The notes: a model not told the origin generated them from the sequence alone. A stretch of DNA of 64,000 bases from Harmothoe impar (GCA_947462335.1 OX381707.1:15157418-15221417); one strand, 5' to 3'. Shown: positions 48,984-58,694, counted from the first letter of the stretch. A program made the numbers and translations.

Positions 48984-50380
48984 TTACTGTTTATTTCATG
49001 TGGCATGTGGTGTCTTTTCAAGCCGGTCAGATAACAATGCTACATATCAAATATTAAGCTACAACTGGGAGAGGGTTACTTTCATTCAACCCTATTTGTC
49101 ATTGAACAAAGATGAAACCTAGAGAACTGATGATTATTGTTTGTTTGGATAGTGAAACTTAGATAATAAATAAAAATGTGGCACTCAAAGCAAACTATGT
49201 CGCTGGCTTCCTATTACATGCTACTTCCTGTGAACAAGTTCTCATATTCTGTCATTTGCTACTTTTTATCAGAGGACAGTTGTATTGCGAATTCAGTTTA
49301 TTGCTTTTGACACTGCCCACACTTATAGTACACTACCAACACAGTCATGTACACAAGACACTTGTTAGAGAGTATTGACCATCCAGCACAGTGACAGAGT
49401 GGATAATAATTATCTGATCTGGCCAAATATGGAGGATATTGCGTACATCACAGTCAGGACCACTAATATTTGACTAGTGGATATGCCGTGATGTGAACCA
49501 CTGGCCAATGCAAAGTGGAAGCGTCAGAAGGGCATGAAAGATTCACAACGCAAAGGGGTTGTGCATTAGGTGGCAAATGGGAACTGATGGTCGTCCCATT
49601 CAGATGATCGCTTGGTAAGCTTTATACCCGAAACAAGGAGATAACAGTACACATTTGTGTATTCACCCTGGCCAACTTCCAAACCATGCTGCTAAAATGT
49701 GATAGATCCACCAGCTCACTAGTCCCAAATACAGCTTTTTTCATCAGACCCATTTATGAATGGTTTACAGAACATGACAATTTGCTGCTGCCTTTATGGC
49801 AGAGCTTTGTGTTTGGCACACAATATCAAAAGCTACATGATCACATTCTTCTCTTTGTCCATCTGTTCTATCTGATCCATTGTCCCTTTGCACTTCATTG
49901 CTTCTGGCTGCTTTTCACTAGGTGCTTTTCACTACCTGTTCTCCAAACTAGCTTTTCCTGTGGCATTCACGTGGTGCAACAGCATTACACACTGGGTACC
50001 CTATAATTTATGGATACCAATGAACCCCATGCTTTTGATGCATAAATATATAAAGACTGATGATGTTCAATTAACTTCAACCAATGCGACGATCAACTTC
50101 AGTTAAAACATACACAATGCATTCTGTCAACAGAACTCCCCTTTTGAGTACTTGTATCTATTATATTTTATTTTTACCCTCATCCAAGAACCTTCTCAGA
50201 TAATGCTTAATAATTTGTAGGATATTTTTAGATTTCATGGCCCTTTGATATTCTATAAATGTTTCAGAAAAAGGGTAAGTAGCTAAGCAGTGGTTGATAC
50301 AGGCCCTGTTCAGGGACTTAATTTCTTTATGGTTGATCCACATAATGTTTCACAAAATATTCTGCGTAATATTCTATGGA
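48984..50380. other. intergenic, no gene supported
   Basis: Two overlapping plus frames at 49686-50106 (106 and 72 codons) are rich in Phe, Leu, Cys and His and lie in different phases. I see no domain, no splice support and no conserved copy, so I do not call a gene. Confidence 0.35.
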
Positions 50381-50660
50381 CCACACTGAAAAAGTAAACT
50401 TGTCTCCAGACTCGTTTAAGTGATTATCATAAAATAAACGAGTCAAAAGTTGTCTAGCCTATCAGGTTACCATCCCACAAATAGAATCTGGAGCTGGCAA
50501 ATGGTGGGGTTTGGGCTGGCACATGCCAAGTGGTTCTTCTATCTCCAGCTAGAAGACCCCCTTCCTTGTCACTTAGACAATTTTTTGAATCGTTTATTTT
50601 ATTACCGTCACTTGGAAGACTCTGGAGACAAGTTTACTTTTTGAGTTCAGTGTACTGTGG
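50381..50660. mobile_element. 280-bp MITE, TIR CCACACTGAA..AAAGTAAACTTGTCTCC
   Basis: The left arm AAAAAGTAAACTTGTCTCCA and the right arm complement match over about 70 bp, including 'ataaaataaacga'. Frames inside are shadows. Confidence 0.8.
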
Positions 50661-51229
50661 TTGCATCAGTGTAGACATGAATACTGCACACTCACTATGC
50701 CATCAAAATGCTATTCATGATAGAAGAATAAAAACCTCACCCCTGCTTTGGTCTGTATATCAGATGTTGGAGTTTACTAGCCTCAGTCTACAAATTTATT
50801 GTATATTATATATATTATACCTTCTCTTTTCACAAATATTTTGGGACAATTTACATGGTTAATTTTGATAAAGGATTCGTTTCTAAAATTGATGCTACAC
50901 CATTTAATTGTACCTGCTGACCCCACTATTTTGTACTTATCTAGGCGGAATGAGATGCTACATATTATTTTATCATTTCTATCATTTTCAAAACGTCAAA
51001 ATGCCCAAGTGGAAAACACCTTTCCTGACCATACAGCTAATTTGGCCACTTACAGATCTTATCAGCTGCTTAAATTGATGTGAGGTCCCTAGGCTAAGAC
51101 ATTCAAGTCCACAAATTCAAATTGTCTCTAAATTAAATAATGTGTTTACAATTAAGACAATTAGTCTCACTTATGACTAGAAAAAAGGCACAACAAAACA
51201 ATGCCTTCCTCATTTTCACCGACCAGCAC
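50661..51229. other. intergenic, no gene seen
   Basis: A 94-codon frame at 50799-51083 is AT-driven and has no domain. Confidence 0.35.
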
Positions 51230-51900
51230 TCCCTGTGACAGAGTAAGGAGGCGACAATGAGCGATTACACTTCTCTTACACCCAGTGCCCTCACGCAACC
51301 ATTACTGCCTCCATATCTGCATTAACCCTTTAGGGCCAAGCATCATCTATAGTTGATGCCATGGGGGGCCGAGCATCGATTATAGTTGATGCCATGGGGG
51401 GGGGGGGGGCTGAGCATTGACTATAGTCATCTTAATGCTATGGGATTCAGCAATGGCTCGGCTCATGGAAAGTTCCTGTAAAAATGTCCCGGCCCCATCA
51501 CCAGAAAATTATATTTTTGGTCGGCCCTAAAAGGTTAACCTTTCCCTTGGTTTTGAATTCAGGTTCTGCCTTTGGCTGCCTCTACCATTTGTATAATCAG
51601 CATTAAATAGCTGGCTACCAGGAGTACCCAGGTAGCTCCTGTGTGACCTTTATGGCGAATGCCGGGCTCCTGCCGTTGCTCATCAGTGGGCAGCGGCAAG
51701 GGATTGGCTTGAACTCTAGGGGTCTCTCTGATTGATGGTGTCTACAGAAGACGACCCTTGGTCTTATCACAAGAGACTCTTTACGGATTTCATGGTGACA
51801 CCTATATATAGAGATGGAAGGTCTAACATGTATACTGTTGTGGCACCTAGTGCTCTGTGGGTGGTGAGGTGGTATTTGTAGCATGCAGCACAATAGCCAG
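51230..51900. repeat. duplicated block d, copy 3 (carries a MITE)
   Basis: 'ccatatctgcattaa', then a 217-bp insertion, then 'aacctttcccttgg' and 'gtctctctgattgatggtgtctacag', in the order of the other two d blocks. Confidence 0.8.
51322..51538. mobile_element. TTAA-target MITE inside block d
   Basis: The ends TTAACCCTTTAGGGCC and (reverse complement) TTAACCTTTTAGGGCC duplicate TTAA. The sister blocks read 'gcattaacctttccc' uninterrupted. The interior has tandem ATAGTTGATGCCATGGGGGG units and a G run. Confidence 0.85.
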
Positions 51901-53318
51901 AACTAGAAGTTCCTACAGTACTGCACATTGAATAATCTATCTAGTTTTTGAATCAGATTTTAACCCATTTGAAGTTACAGTCTTTATTACGGTGCACCAA
52001 CACAGTGGCAGCAAGTAAATCAATATGATGACAAAGGGCATAGCACCACATAGTATTATGCCATACTATAGTCAAAGGTCATCATTTCTGAGGCAAAGTG
52101 ACTTATGGTGTTTAGAGTATAAATGACATTAATGTATGTATATAATGCAGGTTTGCAATAGCTATCCTATGTGACATCATTCTCAATACCTTAGATAATC
52201 GGACCAGCAAATTTAACAAACAGCATAACTAAGGTTTATAAATAACCATAAGAAATTCCACTATTAATAAACTCTAATTTCTATACATATAACTCTACAA
52301 AATATGATTCAATAATTTACAACCTAGTAGCATTCCACTTATGTTTTAGACATTGATTTGAACCAGATGATGGCATGTTAGGAAATGGGAATCATGTAGT
52401 CTTGTTTTATTAAGGGAAAGCTGACCACTAAAACTGCAGTTCAGTGTGGAAGCATGTTCCAGTGTTTACACAACAAACAATTTTTATTGGTGAGTTCACC
52501 ATCATGCATTAAGCTTTTATTCTATTTCACTGTGCACAGAGCAGCCTCATTCAACGCTGCATTTCTGGTAACACAAAACAATTTGGTTGAAAGTCATGAC
52601 ATGAACCTCACATAAATTCCTTCTACAGGCTATCATAGTAGACTTTTGATATATGTTATCAATAATTATGAATACAAAGGAACAGCCTAACCTTCCAGAG
52701 CTTAGGGTTGGTTTATTCATTGAAGCTTTGACTGAATTTCATTTACCTCTACCTCGTTAAATATGCCCAAAGGTCCAACTTCTGAAATAACCCTGTTCCT
52801 CATGAAGCTATGTACCCCATTGGCTTGGATCAAAAGACTGTCCTTATAGAAAAGTTATGCAAAATAAAAATGATTAAACTCAAACTCTTCTGGTGGGGTG
52901 AGTACTAGAACTAGGAAATATCAAAGAGAGCTTTTACTTATCACTTTCATTATGTAGGTGATATCAAGTTATGCATAGCAGCATTGGCCAGTTGTGTATG
53001 CTAAACGTCTATATTTTCAATCAACCAGTACCCTATCTACAATATAAGTCATACCAGGTAACATATTATGAGATCATGTCATCCATCGCTCCCAAAGACA
53101 AATGAATTGTTAATTAGTATCTGCAAATGAACACATCATGTGAAATATACTCTAGTGGATTCCTTTGTTCGGTCTTCATGCACCGAAGCAGATGAGAAGA
53201 CAATCAACGTCTACATCAAAAGCTGGTGACTTCAAAGGATGAGGTTGCCTGGTGGCAATCAGTGCATAGGATGTATGACAAGGGACATCTCTATTATCTT
53301 GCTGACAACCAAGAAAGG
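51901..53318. other. intergenic, no gene seen
   Basis: No recognisable gene, RNA or element. Confidence 0.4.
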
Positions 53319-53319
53319 T

Positions 53320-53611
53320 TAGGGAGTGCTCATTTTTTTACCAACAGAGGGGTGGTGGATTTGGGGGGGGGGGAGTTTAAAAATTTGGACCCCTTGACCG
53401 GGGAGGTGGTGAAAAAATGTAGACCCCTCTTGGGGGGTCAAACAAATTCAGCCTGTTTTGAGGGAAAAAGCCTGAGCGTTACTATGCTAGAAAGGGGCGC
53501 TAACGATCGCAATTTTCGGCCTGCCGGGGGCGGGTAAAAAATTTTGATCCCTCTAGGGGGGGGTGAAAAAATTTCGCACCCCCCTGTTGTTAAAAAATGA
53601 GCACTCCCTTA
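53320..53611. mobile_element. 292-bp MITE, TIR AGGGAGTGCTCATTTTTT
   Basis: TAGGGAGTGCTCATTTTTTT at the left and the complement AAAAAATGAGCACTCCCTTA at the right. The interior has G-rich GGGGGTGAAAAAATTT units. Frames across it are shadows. Confidence 0.8.
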
Positions 53612-53774
53612 GATGCTTATTTCCTTAACCATAAGAGGGGCTGCACACTGGCCTTTGTAATCATGATGCATGGATGCATCCTTGGAGATTCTGCTTGCCA
53701 GGGCTTATTTCATGCTGAGGCTACAGGGCAGATACACTCTCAATCTATGATCCATGAATTCAGGATGATTGCCA

Positions 53775-54155
53775 GGTCAAAAATCACAGAAAGTGTGCAT
53801 ATGGGGTTTGGAGGTCAATGGGGGGTCTGAGAAAAAAACCTTTCAGTATTTCAAAGTTATTTTATTTGGGTAATGTATAGGTGTTGGGCTATCTGATCAC
53901 GGAGTGTTGTGAGTTAAATATAAAAACTGTTGCTATGGCAACCCCTACAAGCTATATACCCTGGAAATGGTGTCCGGGCGAGTGACATTTGGGGTATTTC
54001 TATTTAGGAGCAGCAATACTAATTATTATATGTGTTTGCTCCCCATTCATGTATTTATTCTTGTTTAAGAGGGCACTAAGTGTTAATATTTGACTGTTTG
54101 AATGAATGGTAATAGGTATATCACTTGGCACTGGGTAATTTTAAATAAGGGTGTG
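53775..54155. mobile_element. second copy of the 2.63-kb transposon family, left part
   Basis: Starts GGTCAAAAATCACAGAAAG exactly like 3709 and follows it through 'tgtccgggcgagtgacat' to the insertion point of the large element. It resumes at 63717 and runs out of the window. Confidence 0.85.
54150..54155. repeat. 6-bp target-site duplication, left
   Basis: GGTGTG. It is repeated at 63711-63716. The unoccupied relative at about 4092-4098 reads 'ggggtgtggc'. Confidence 0.92.
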
Positions 54156-54575
54156 AGTAGTATAGTATGTATCGGAACGGGACTATAGTTAAGTACTGTT
54201 TATTACTCAATCGACATGCAGCCAATCAGAGGCCTCCATTTGGTCACGTGACCGGAAGTGACCTACTTAGGGGATTAGTGATGACGTCACGTGACCTAGT
54301 TAGCCAATCAGAGGCCTCCATTTGGTCACGTGACCGGAAGTGACCTACTTAGGGGATTAGCGGTGCATTCTGGGTAACCCTGAAGCCAATCAGAGGCCTC
54401 CATTGGGTGACCGGAAGTGACCTACTTAGGGGATGGTGCATTCTGGGTAACCTACTGACCTACTTAGGGGACCGGAAGTGACGTCACATGACCTAATGGC
54501 CAACCGGAAGTGACCTCATTGAGGATCACGTGACCGGAAGTGACCTGATTGATCACGTGACCGGAAGAAGAAGAA
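54156..54575. repeat. left terminal inverted repeat with promoter-type motif array
   Basis: The outer ~340 bp match the right TIR with about three substitutions; the inner part differs by unit gain, loss and order. Tandem units of about 90 bp combine CCAATCAG, GGTCACGTGACC, CCGGAAGTGAC and TGACGTCA, with two GCATTCTGGGTAA segments. It ends in a (GAA)n run. Confidence 0.95.
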
Positions 54576-54591
54576 GAAGAAGAAGAAGAAG

Positions 54592-54621
<30 letters not shown>
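54564..54621. repeat. (GAA)n microsatellite
   Basis: About nineteen GAA units at the inner edge of the left TIR; the right TIR has only about four. The poly-Arg frame across it is an artefact. Confidence 0.97.
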
Positions 54622-54622
<1 letters not shown>

Positions 54623-54855
54623 GACGTCACGCGACTTAATGAAGAGATGAGCGTCTTTAAGGGGTCACGGGCTTTAAAATGTGATATCTTTTTTTTTTGG
54701 AGGAGGAGGCGAGTCTCTTATTTTTTTTCGGTAAACTAATAAAAAACACTACGATATAAGTTTTTTTTTTCATTTTTTTTCATTTTTTATTGTTTTACGA
54801 GCGACTGGAAGTGACTTATTGAACTAGGTAGAAGCGTTCTTTAGAGTGTATAAGG

Positions 54856-55010
54856 GGGGGGAGGGGAGGGGAGGGGGGGAGGGGGGCTCTTTTAAGATGC
54901 ATGGGGAGGGGGGCGCTTTTAGGATGCATGGGGCGGGTGGTGGGGGGGAGGGGGGGAGGGGGGAGGGGGGCACTCTAGGGGGGTGGGGGGGGGGCACTCT
55001 AAGGGGCGTT
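54856..55010. other. G-rich, purine-skewed tract with quadruplex potential
   Basis: Many runs of four to nine G separated by single A or short spacers. It lies between the left TIR and the death-domain gene, in 680 bp without a gene. A role in replication or transcription arrest is possible but not shown. Confidence 0.7.
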
Positions 55011-55052
55011 TGTCTCTTTTAAGAAAAAAAGAAAAGAAAAAGATTTCAATCG

Positions 55053-55094
55053 AGAGACACGCTTCTTCCTCTCGAGAGGAAGAAGCGTGTCTCT
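55053..55094. terminator. perfect 42-bp palindrome flanked by A- and T-tracts
   Basis: AGAGACACGCTTCTTCCTCTC is followed directly by its exact reverse complement. A-rich sequence precedes it and a T run follows at 55099-55109. It could be a cruciform, a terminator-like structure downstream of the minus-strand death-domain gene, or a replication landmark. The terminator label is a guess. Confidence 0.4.
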
Positions 55095-55246
55095 TCGTTT
55101 TTTTTTTGTTTATCACGTGCTGCGATGAGGCGATCAGCTGCGACTGGAGGAAGTGACACTTTAAGAGATCGCGCGTCTTAATTGTTATGATTTTTTTTTT
55201 TTTTACTTACTAATAAAGAAGACGTATGAAAATAAAACACAACAAT

Positions 55247-55996
55247 TCACATGTCCGTCGTTCTCGTTGTTTCTTGCTTGATAAAGTCAAGTAATATCGC
55301 GATGCCGAGGCCAAACTTTCCCATGTCCTCAGTCAACACTCGAAGGAGTTCAAAAGGCGTACCGCCGGCGCCGTCAGCTTCATCTTGCCACATTTTCAAC
55401 ACTCGGAAGGCCCACTCAGCGGGACTTCCTCCGTATTCGCATTCTTCAGCGATCTTATCTAACCTCTCAGGCGACAATTTTAAATGGTCCCCCACCTCTT
55501 TCCACCTGCTACCCAGACGTCTGCCGAGGGTGCCCAAGTGCTTGTGCATCGCGCGCGAGTCGGGGTTTTCGAAATCCAACCCCTGTCTGTGGAGAAGGGC
55601 CATCCACTGAGCCAACAGTTCCATGCGTCTTATGCGGGTGAAGACGCGACCGAGCTCGCCCCATCTATGACGATGCGGGGTTTCACCCCACCACACTCGG
55701 AACATCGCCGTACACAGCTCCTCCGGTGTCTTGACACTGCGCTCTACTAGAGCATCCATACGGGCGGCGCTGACTTTTAAGCTACTGCCCAACTCTCTCC
55801 AACAGCCGCTCAACTCTTTACCTAGTTGACGAAGCAAGGCGTCGCTATAGGCTAACCGCCGCTGTCCTACCTGTCGGGTCTCCCCATCATCGGTCTGCTG
55901 CCTCGCGCCGCGTCTCACGTCGTCAAGCCGCATTAACTTTTTTTCAGGCGCACCGGGCGGTGAAGGCGAGCTTGAAAGTGGAATAGCTTGAGCCAT
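55247..55996 (-). CDS. tandem death-domain protein
   Basis: This is a 249-aa soluble protein made almost entirely of two death-fold domains, which in animals assemble apoptosis and innate-immune signalling complexes by homotypic contact. Domain 1 covers about residues 51-133 (SGCWRELGSSLKVS, PEELC...VWW, then W112..L). Domain 2 covers about 150-242 (RWKEVGDHLKLS, PAEWAFRVLKMW, FELLRVL). Both keep the conserved tryptophan of helix 2 (W66, W165) and the Trp of helix 4 (W102 or W103, W203). The first 45 residues are Pro/Ser-rich and polar. No caspase, kinase, TIR or transmembrane segment is present, so it can only act as an adaptor or decoy. The ATG at 55996 has G at -3 and G at +4. It faces away from the other two genes, with its own TATA box at 56141-56148. 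Capture from a host is likely. The fold call is strong; the function is inferred. Confidence 0.82.
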   Translation of the reverse strand: MAQAIPLSSSPSPPGAPEKKLMRLDDVRRGARQQTDDGETRQVGQRRLAYSDALLRQLGKELSGCWRELGSSLKVSAARMDALVERSVKTPEELCTAMFRVWWGETPHRHRWGELGRVFTRIRRMELLAQWMALLHRQGLDFENPDSRAMHKHLGTLGRRLGSRWKEVGDHLKLSPERLDKIAEECEYGGSPAEWAFRVLKMWQDEADGAGGTPFELLRVLTEDMGKFGLGIAILLDFIKQETTRTTDM

Positions 55997-56009
55997 CTCG
56001 TCTCGTCTT

Positions 56010-56025
56010 GGCGGCGGCGGCAGCG

Positions 56026-56056
<31 letters not shown>

Positions 56057-56095
56057 CGGTGGTGGTGGTGGCGGTGGTGGTGGTAGTAGCCGTTA
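56010..56095. repeat. (GGC)n/(GGT)n triplet repeat in the death-domain gene leader
   Basis: Triplet repeat just upstream of the ATG on the minus strand, probably in the 5' untranslated region. Two other frames (His/Arg- or Ala-rich) run through it but have no domain. Confidence 0.85.
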
Positions 56096-56140
56096 CTGGG
56101 GTCAGAGGTGATATGTTTTTTTTCCAACAGAAATGAGAGC

Positions 56141-56148
56141 TTTTTATA
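56141..56148 (-). promoter_or_regulatory. TATA box for the death-domain gene
   Basis: TATAAAAA on the minus strand, about 145 bases upstream of the ATG. It predicts a leader of roughly 115 bases. Confidence 0.55.
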
Positions 56149-56239
56149 CAGAGGGAGTTTAATCCCATTTCCAACAGCGCTCCAGCTGTCTAGCACCCTG
56201 TCCGCATGACGCTTTTTCAGCCGCTCCGCTCCTTAAGAG

Positions 56240-57039
56240 CTTAGATGACGAGGGGGTGTGGCATCGCTATCCGTGGAGACCAGCTGAAAACGGTGTTTTT
56301 TCCTCACTCATAGCCTTAATACCTCCTACCCCCTACCCGAGGACGTCTCCCTCCCTCTGACATTCATTGTAACAAACGTCAGAGGTCAGGTGAAAATCGG
56401 ATTTTTTTTCATGCACAGCCTTAGGCAGCTGTCACCCCTCCCTATTGAACTAGCCGGCCGCCCGCCCGCCTGTCCGGCCCGGTCTACTCACCACGGCAGG
56501 AGGTGGCGATTTTTGTCTTACACTTAAGTCGCTCACCACATGCACACGTCTCTACTCACAGACAGGCACGTTCGTCTTAGGGGGGTCCTGCTTCACGCCA
56601 CACGCCTCCTGTAGTTTTTTTTTGTATACACACTGTAAGCTCATCACCGTTACCGTTAATCCTTTATACAGCTAACGCGCGCTGAATGGCTGAACAGGGT
56701 GGTAAGCGGCTTAGCTCACCACAGTGGATCCCTCAAAAAGGGATCCAGCTGAAAACGTCATACCTTATGTCTTTGTGAATGGCCGCCGCCGGTCAGTCGA
56801 CGGCAGGCAGCAACCGCTTAACCCTTTATACAGCTAATGCGCGTTGAATTGCTGAACAGGGTGGTAAGCGGCTTAGCTCATCATCACAGTCGATCTCTCA
56901 AAAGAGGGGGGGGGGAAAGGGATCCAGCTGAAAACGTCATGCCTTATGTCTTTTTGTTTCTCTTTGTGAATGGCCGCCGGCCAGCCGGCGGCAGCTGAAC
57001 AGGGTCGGTAAGTAGCTTAGCTCTAGAAGCGAGAAGGCG
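56240..57039. promoter_or_regulatory. divergent intergenic control region with direct repeats
   Basis: Two direct repeats of about 130-170 bp (about 56658-56790 and 56816-56985) share CAGCTAAYGCGCG, GCTGAACAGGGTGGTAAGCG, GATCCAGCTGAAAACGTCAT and GTGAATGGCCGCCG. The GCTGAACAGGG..TTAGCT iteron occurs a third time at 56994-57022, next to the plus-strand TATA box. This looks like a promoter/enhancer or origin shared by the divergent genes. Confidence 0.6.
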
Positions 57040-57046
57040 TATATAA
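57040..57046 (+). promoter_or_regulatory. TATA box for the PC4-like gene
   Basis: TATATAA followed by GGGG, about 68 bases upstream of the ATG. Initiator-like TCACTCA/TCATTC sequences lie about 30 bases downstream. Confidence 0.75.
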
Positions 57047-57107
57047 GGGGCTTGGAAACCTCCATTCACTCACTCATTCTTTTTTGCTGCTCTCTACAGT
57101 CACCACC

Positions 57108-58694
57108 ATGAGCAAAAGACAACAGCTAGCGGCGTTCAAGAACAAGAAGACTACGCGGAACAGCGTTCGTTTAGCGTCAGTGCCTGCTCTTGCTACTGAA
57201 CATGAGACTACCGCCGCAGCCGGTTGGTCTTATCACCCTCCTGCTGTAGCGAGCGCTCGCGGCAGTAGTAGTAGTAGTAGTAGTAGCAGTAGCACTAGTA
57301 GTAGCAGTAGTAGTAGTAGTGGTAGTAGTACTAGTAGTACTACTGGTAGCAGTCGTCGTGCTAGCGACGTTGTTACACTCGCGACGGTACACGTTGCTGC
57401 TAAGCGCGCTGCCGCTGCTACCGCCGTCCCGCCTGCCGCTGCTGCTGCTGCTGCTGCTGCTGCTGCGCCTGCTACTGCTGCGCTTGCTACGGCTGCGCCT
57501 GCTGAGGCTGCTGCTGCGCCTGCTACTGTTGCGTCTGCTGCGGCTGCGCCTGCTGCGGCTGCTTCTGCTGCACTTGCTGCTACTGCTACTACTACTGACG
57601 ACAACGCTCCTGGCACAGCGCAGTACTGGCAACCGGGTTTTTACCTCCCCACTACTGTTGATGACTTTGATGACCTGCCGCACGTTGCACAGCCCCTCTC
57701 CTCCACCACTACATCGACGGACGCCCTCGACGCCGCTCGCGCTGAGAGTTACAGCTATTCGGACACTCAGCCCCTGAACCGAGAAGAAGAGGAGGAGGAG
57801 GAGCAGCAACAGGGTGAGACAGAGAACGACGCTGACGACGAGGCGTACGAAGAACCCGAAGGGCAAGGGGTGAGCGGTACGTTTTTCGGCTTCCCTCTTC
57901 GACCTTTCGACCTCACTTCCTCCACTGCTAGCGCCCCCCCGTCCGGTCCGTGGCGACTGCCCTCACCGCCACCTTACGAGGGCGGCGGCGGCGCTTCATC
58001 TTCTACCGCTACACACAGCACGGACGGCGTGTGGCTGCGCTGTTCCAACAACGAGACCTCCGATACCACCAGCGCTGACGCTGCTCCTGCTATCGGTTCT
58101 GCTGCTGATTCAGCTCACGCTGATGGTGTTACTCATCCTGCGGGTGTGAAACGTTCTAAGGTGAGTTCCAGAACAACAAGGCCCGCTAAGAAGAGAAAAA
58201 TACAAGAAAAAGAAGGAGATGGACGAGAAGAAGCAGAGAAAACACTCGGGTTAGAGTTCTGCTTAGACGGAGCTTTGACGCTGGAGATCTGGGAGGACGT
58301 GGCTAGACTGTCTAGGAGGCCGCGCTACACAAAAGACGGCCAGGTGAAAGAGGCGTCTCTGACCAGAAGCAAGCGAGTGCACTTCACGGCCGACGCGCTG
58401 CGCGAGCTCATAGCACGCATCGCCGATATCCGCGCAGTGGTGCGCATACGCGACACAGCGGCCGCGCAAGGAAAACCTAATCACACCCCCTGGTTCGCAG
58501 TGCTGGATGAGGCGGGCGAAGTGTACGCAGCTGTGAGCTACTACAGCGGTAAGAACCTCGTCCACGTGCGCAAGTACGAAGGTCCTGACAAAAAACCCAC
58601 ACAGCAGGGGGTGACGCTGTCCGCCAGAGCGCTCAAAGAGTTGGATGACAAAACAGAGATCATTCTGAAATATCTCGGCATAGATTCGGAATGA
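57108..58694 (+). CDS. Ser/Ala-rich protein with two C-terminal PC4-like ssDNA-binding repeats
   Basis: This is a 528-aa protein from the ATG at 57108 (context CACCACCATGA, a strong Kozak site; an upstream in-frame TTG is disregarded). In order: a basic start, poly-Ser (about 52-82), poly-Ala (about 107-163), an acidic EEEEEEEQQQ stretch (about 225-236), a Pro/Ser-rich linker, a nuclear-localisation-like KRSKVSSR..PAKKRK (about 348-365), then two repeats. Repeat 1 (about 381-441) has ALTLEIWEDVARLSRR. Repeat 2 (about 462-525) has VSYYSGKNLVHVRKYE followed by QGVTLSARALKEL, the strand-strand-helix signature of the PC4/Sub1 C-terminal domain. PC4 domains bind single-stranded DNA and melted promoters. 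Beside a protein-primed-type polymerase the obvious role is a replicative single-strand-binding protein; transcription activation of the element is the alternative. The low-complexity half could also hide a terminal protein. Triplet repeats may expand readily. Confidence 0.72.
   Translation: MSKRQQLAAFKNKKTTRNSVRLASVPALATEHETTAAAGWSYHPPAVASARGSSSSSSSSSSTSSSSSSSSGSSTSSTTGSSRRASDVVTLATVHVAAKRAAAATAVPPAAAAAAAAAAAPATAALATAAPAEAAAAPATVASAAAAPAAAASAALAATATTTDDNAPGTAQYWQPGFYLPTTVDDFDDLPHVAQPLSSTTTSTDALDAARAESYSYSDTQPLNREEEEEEEQQQGETENDADDEAYEEPEGQGVSGTFFGFPLRPFDLTSSTASAPPSGPWRLPSPPPYEGGGGASSSTATHSTDGVWLRCSNNETSDTTSADAAPAIGSAADSAHADGVTHPAGVKRSKVSSRTTRPAKKRKIQEKEGDGREEAEKTLGLEFCLDGALTLEIWEDVARLSRRPRYTKDGQVKEASLTRSKRVHFTADALRELIARIADIRAVVRIRDTAAAQGKPNHTPWFAVLDEAGEVYAAVSYYSGKNLVHVRKYEGPDKKPTQQGVTLSARALKELDDKTEIILKYLGIDSE

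Noticed and set aside
49686..50106. Overlapping 106- and 72-codon frames rich in hydrophobic residues
   Set aside because: No domain, different phases, no copy in sister regions; AT/T-rich sequence gives such frames by chance.
53226..53830. 103- and 77-codon frames before the large element
   Set aside because: The first runs through the G-rich MITE at 53320-53611; the second crosses into the interrupted transposon copy.
54530..54739. Poly-Arg frame
   Set aside because: Translation of the (GAA)n run at the inner edge of the left TIR.
57084..57107. Eight-codon N-terminal extension of the PC4-like protein
   Set aside because: It would start at TTG; the ATG at 57108 has a strong Kozak context and suitable distance from the TATA box.
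57177..57866. Long Ser/Arg-, Leu- and Ala-rich frames on both strands opposite or overlapping the PC4-like gene
   Set aside because: They arise from (AGT)n and (GCN)n triplet repeats in the true gene and have no ATG context or domain.
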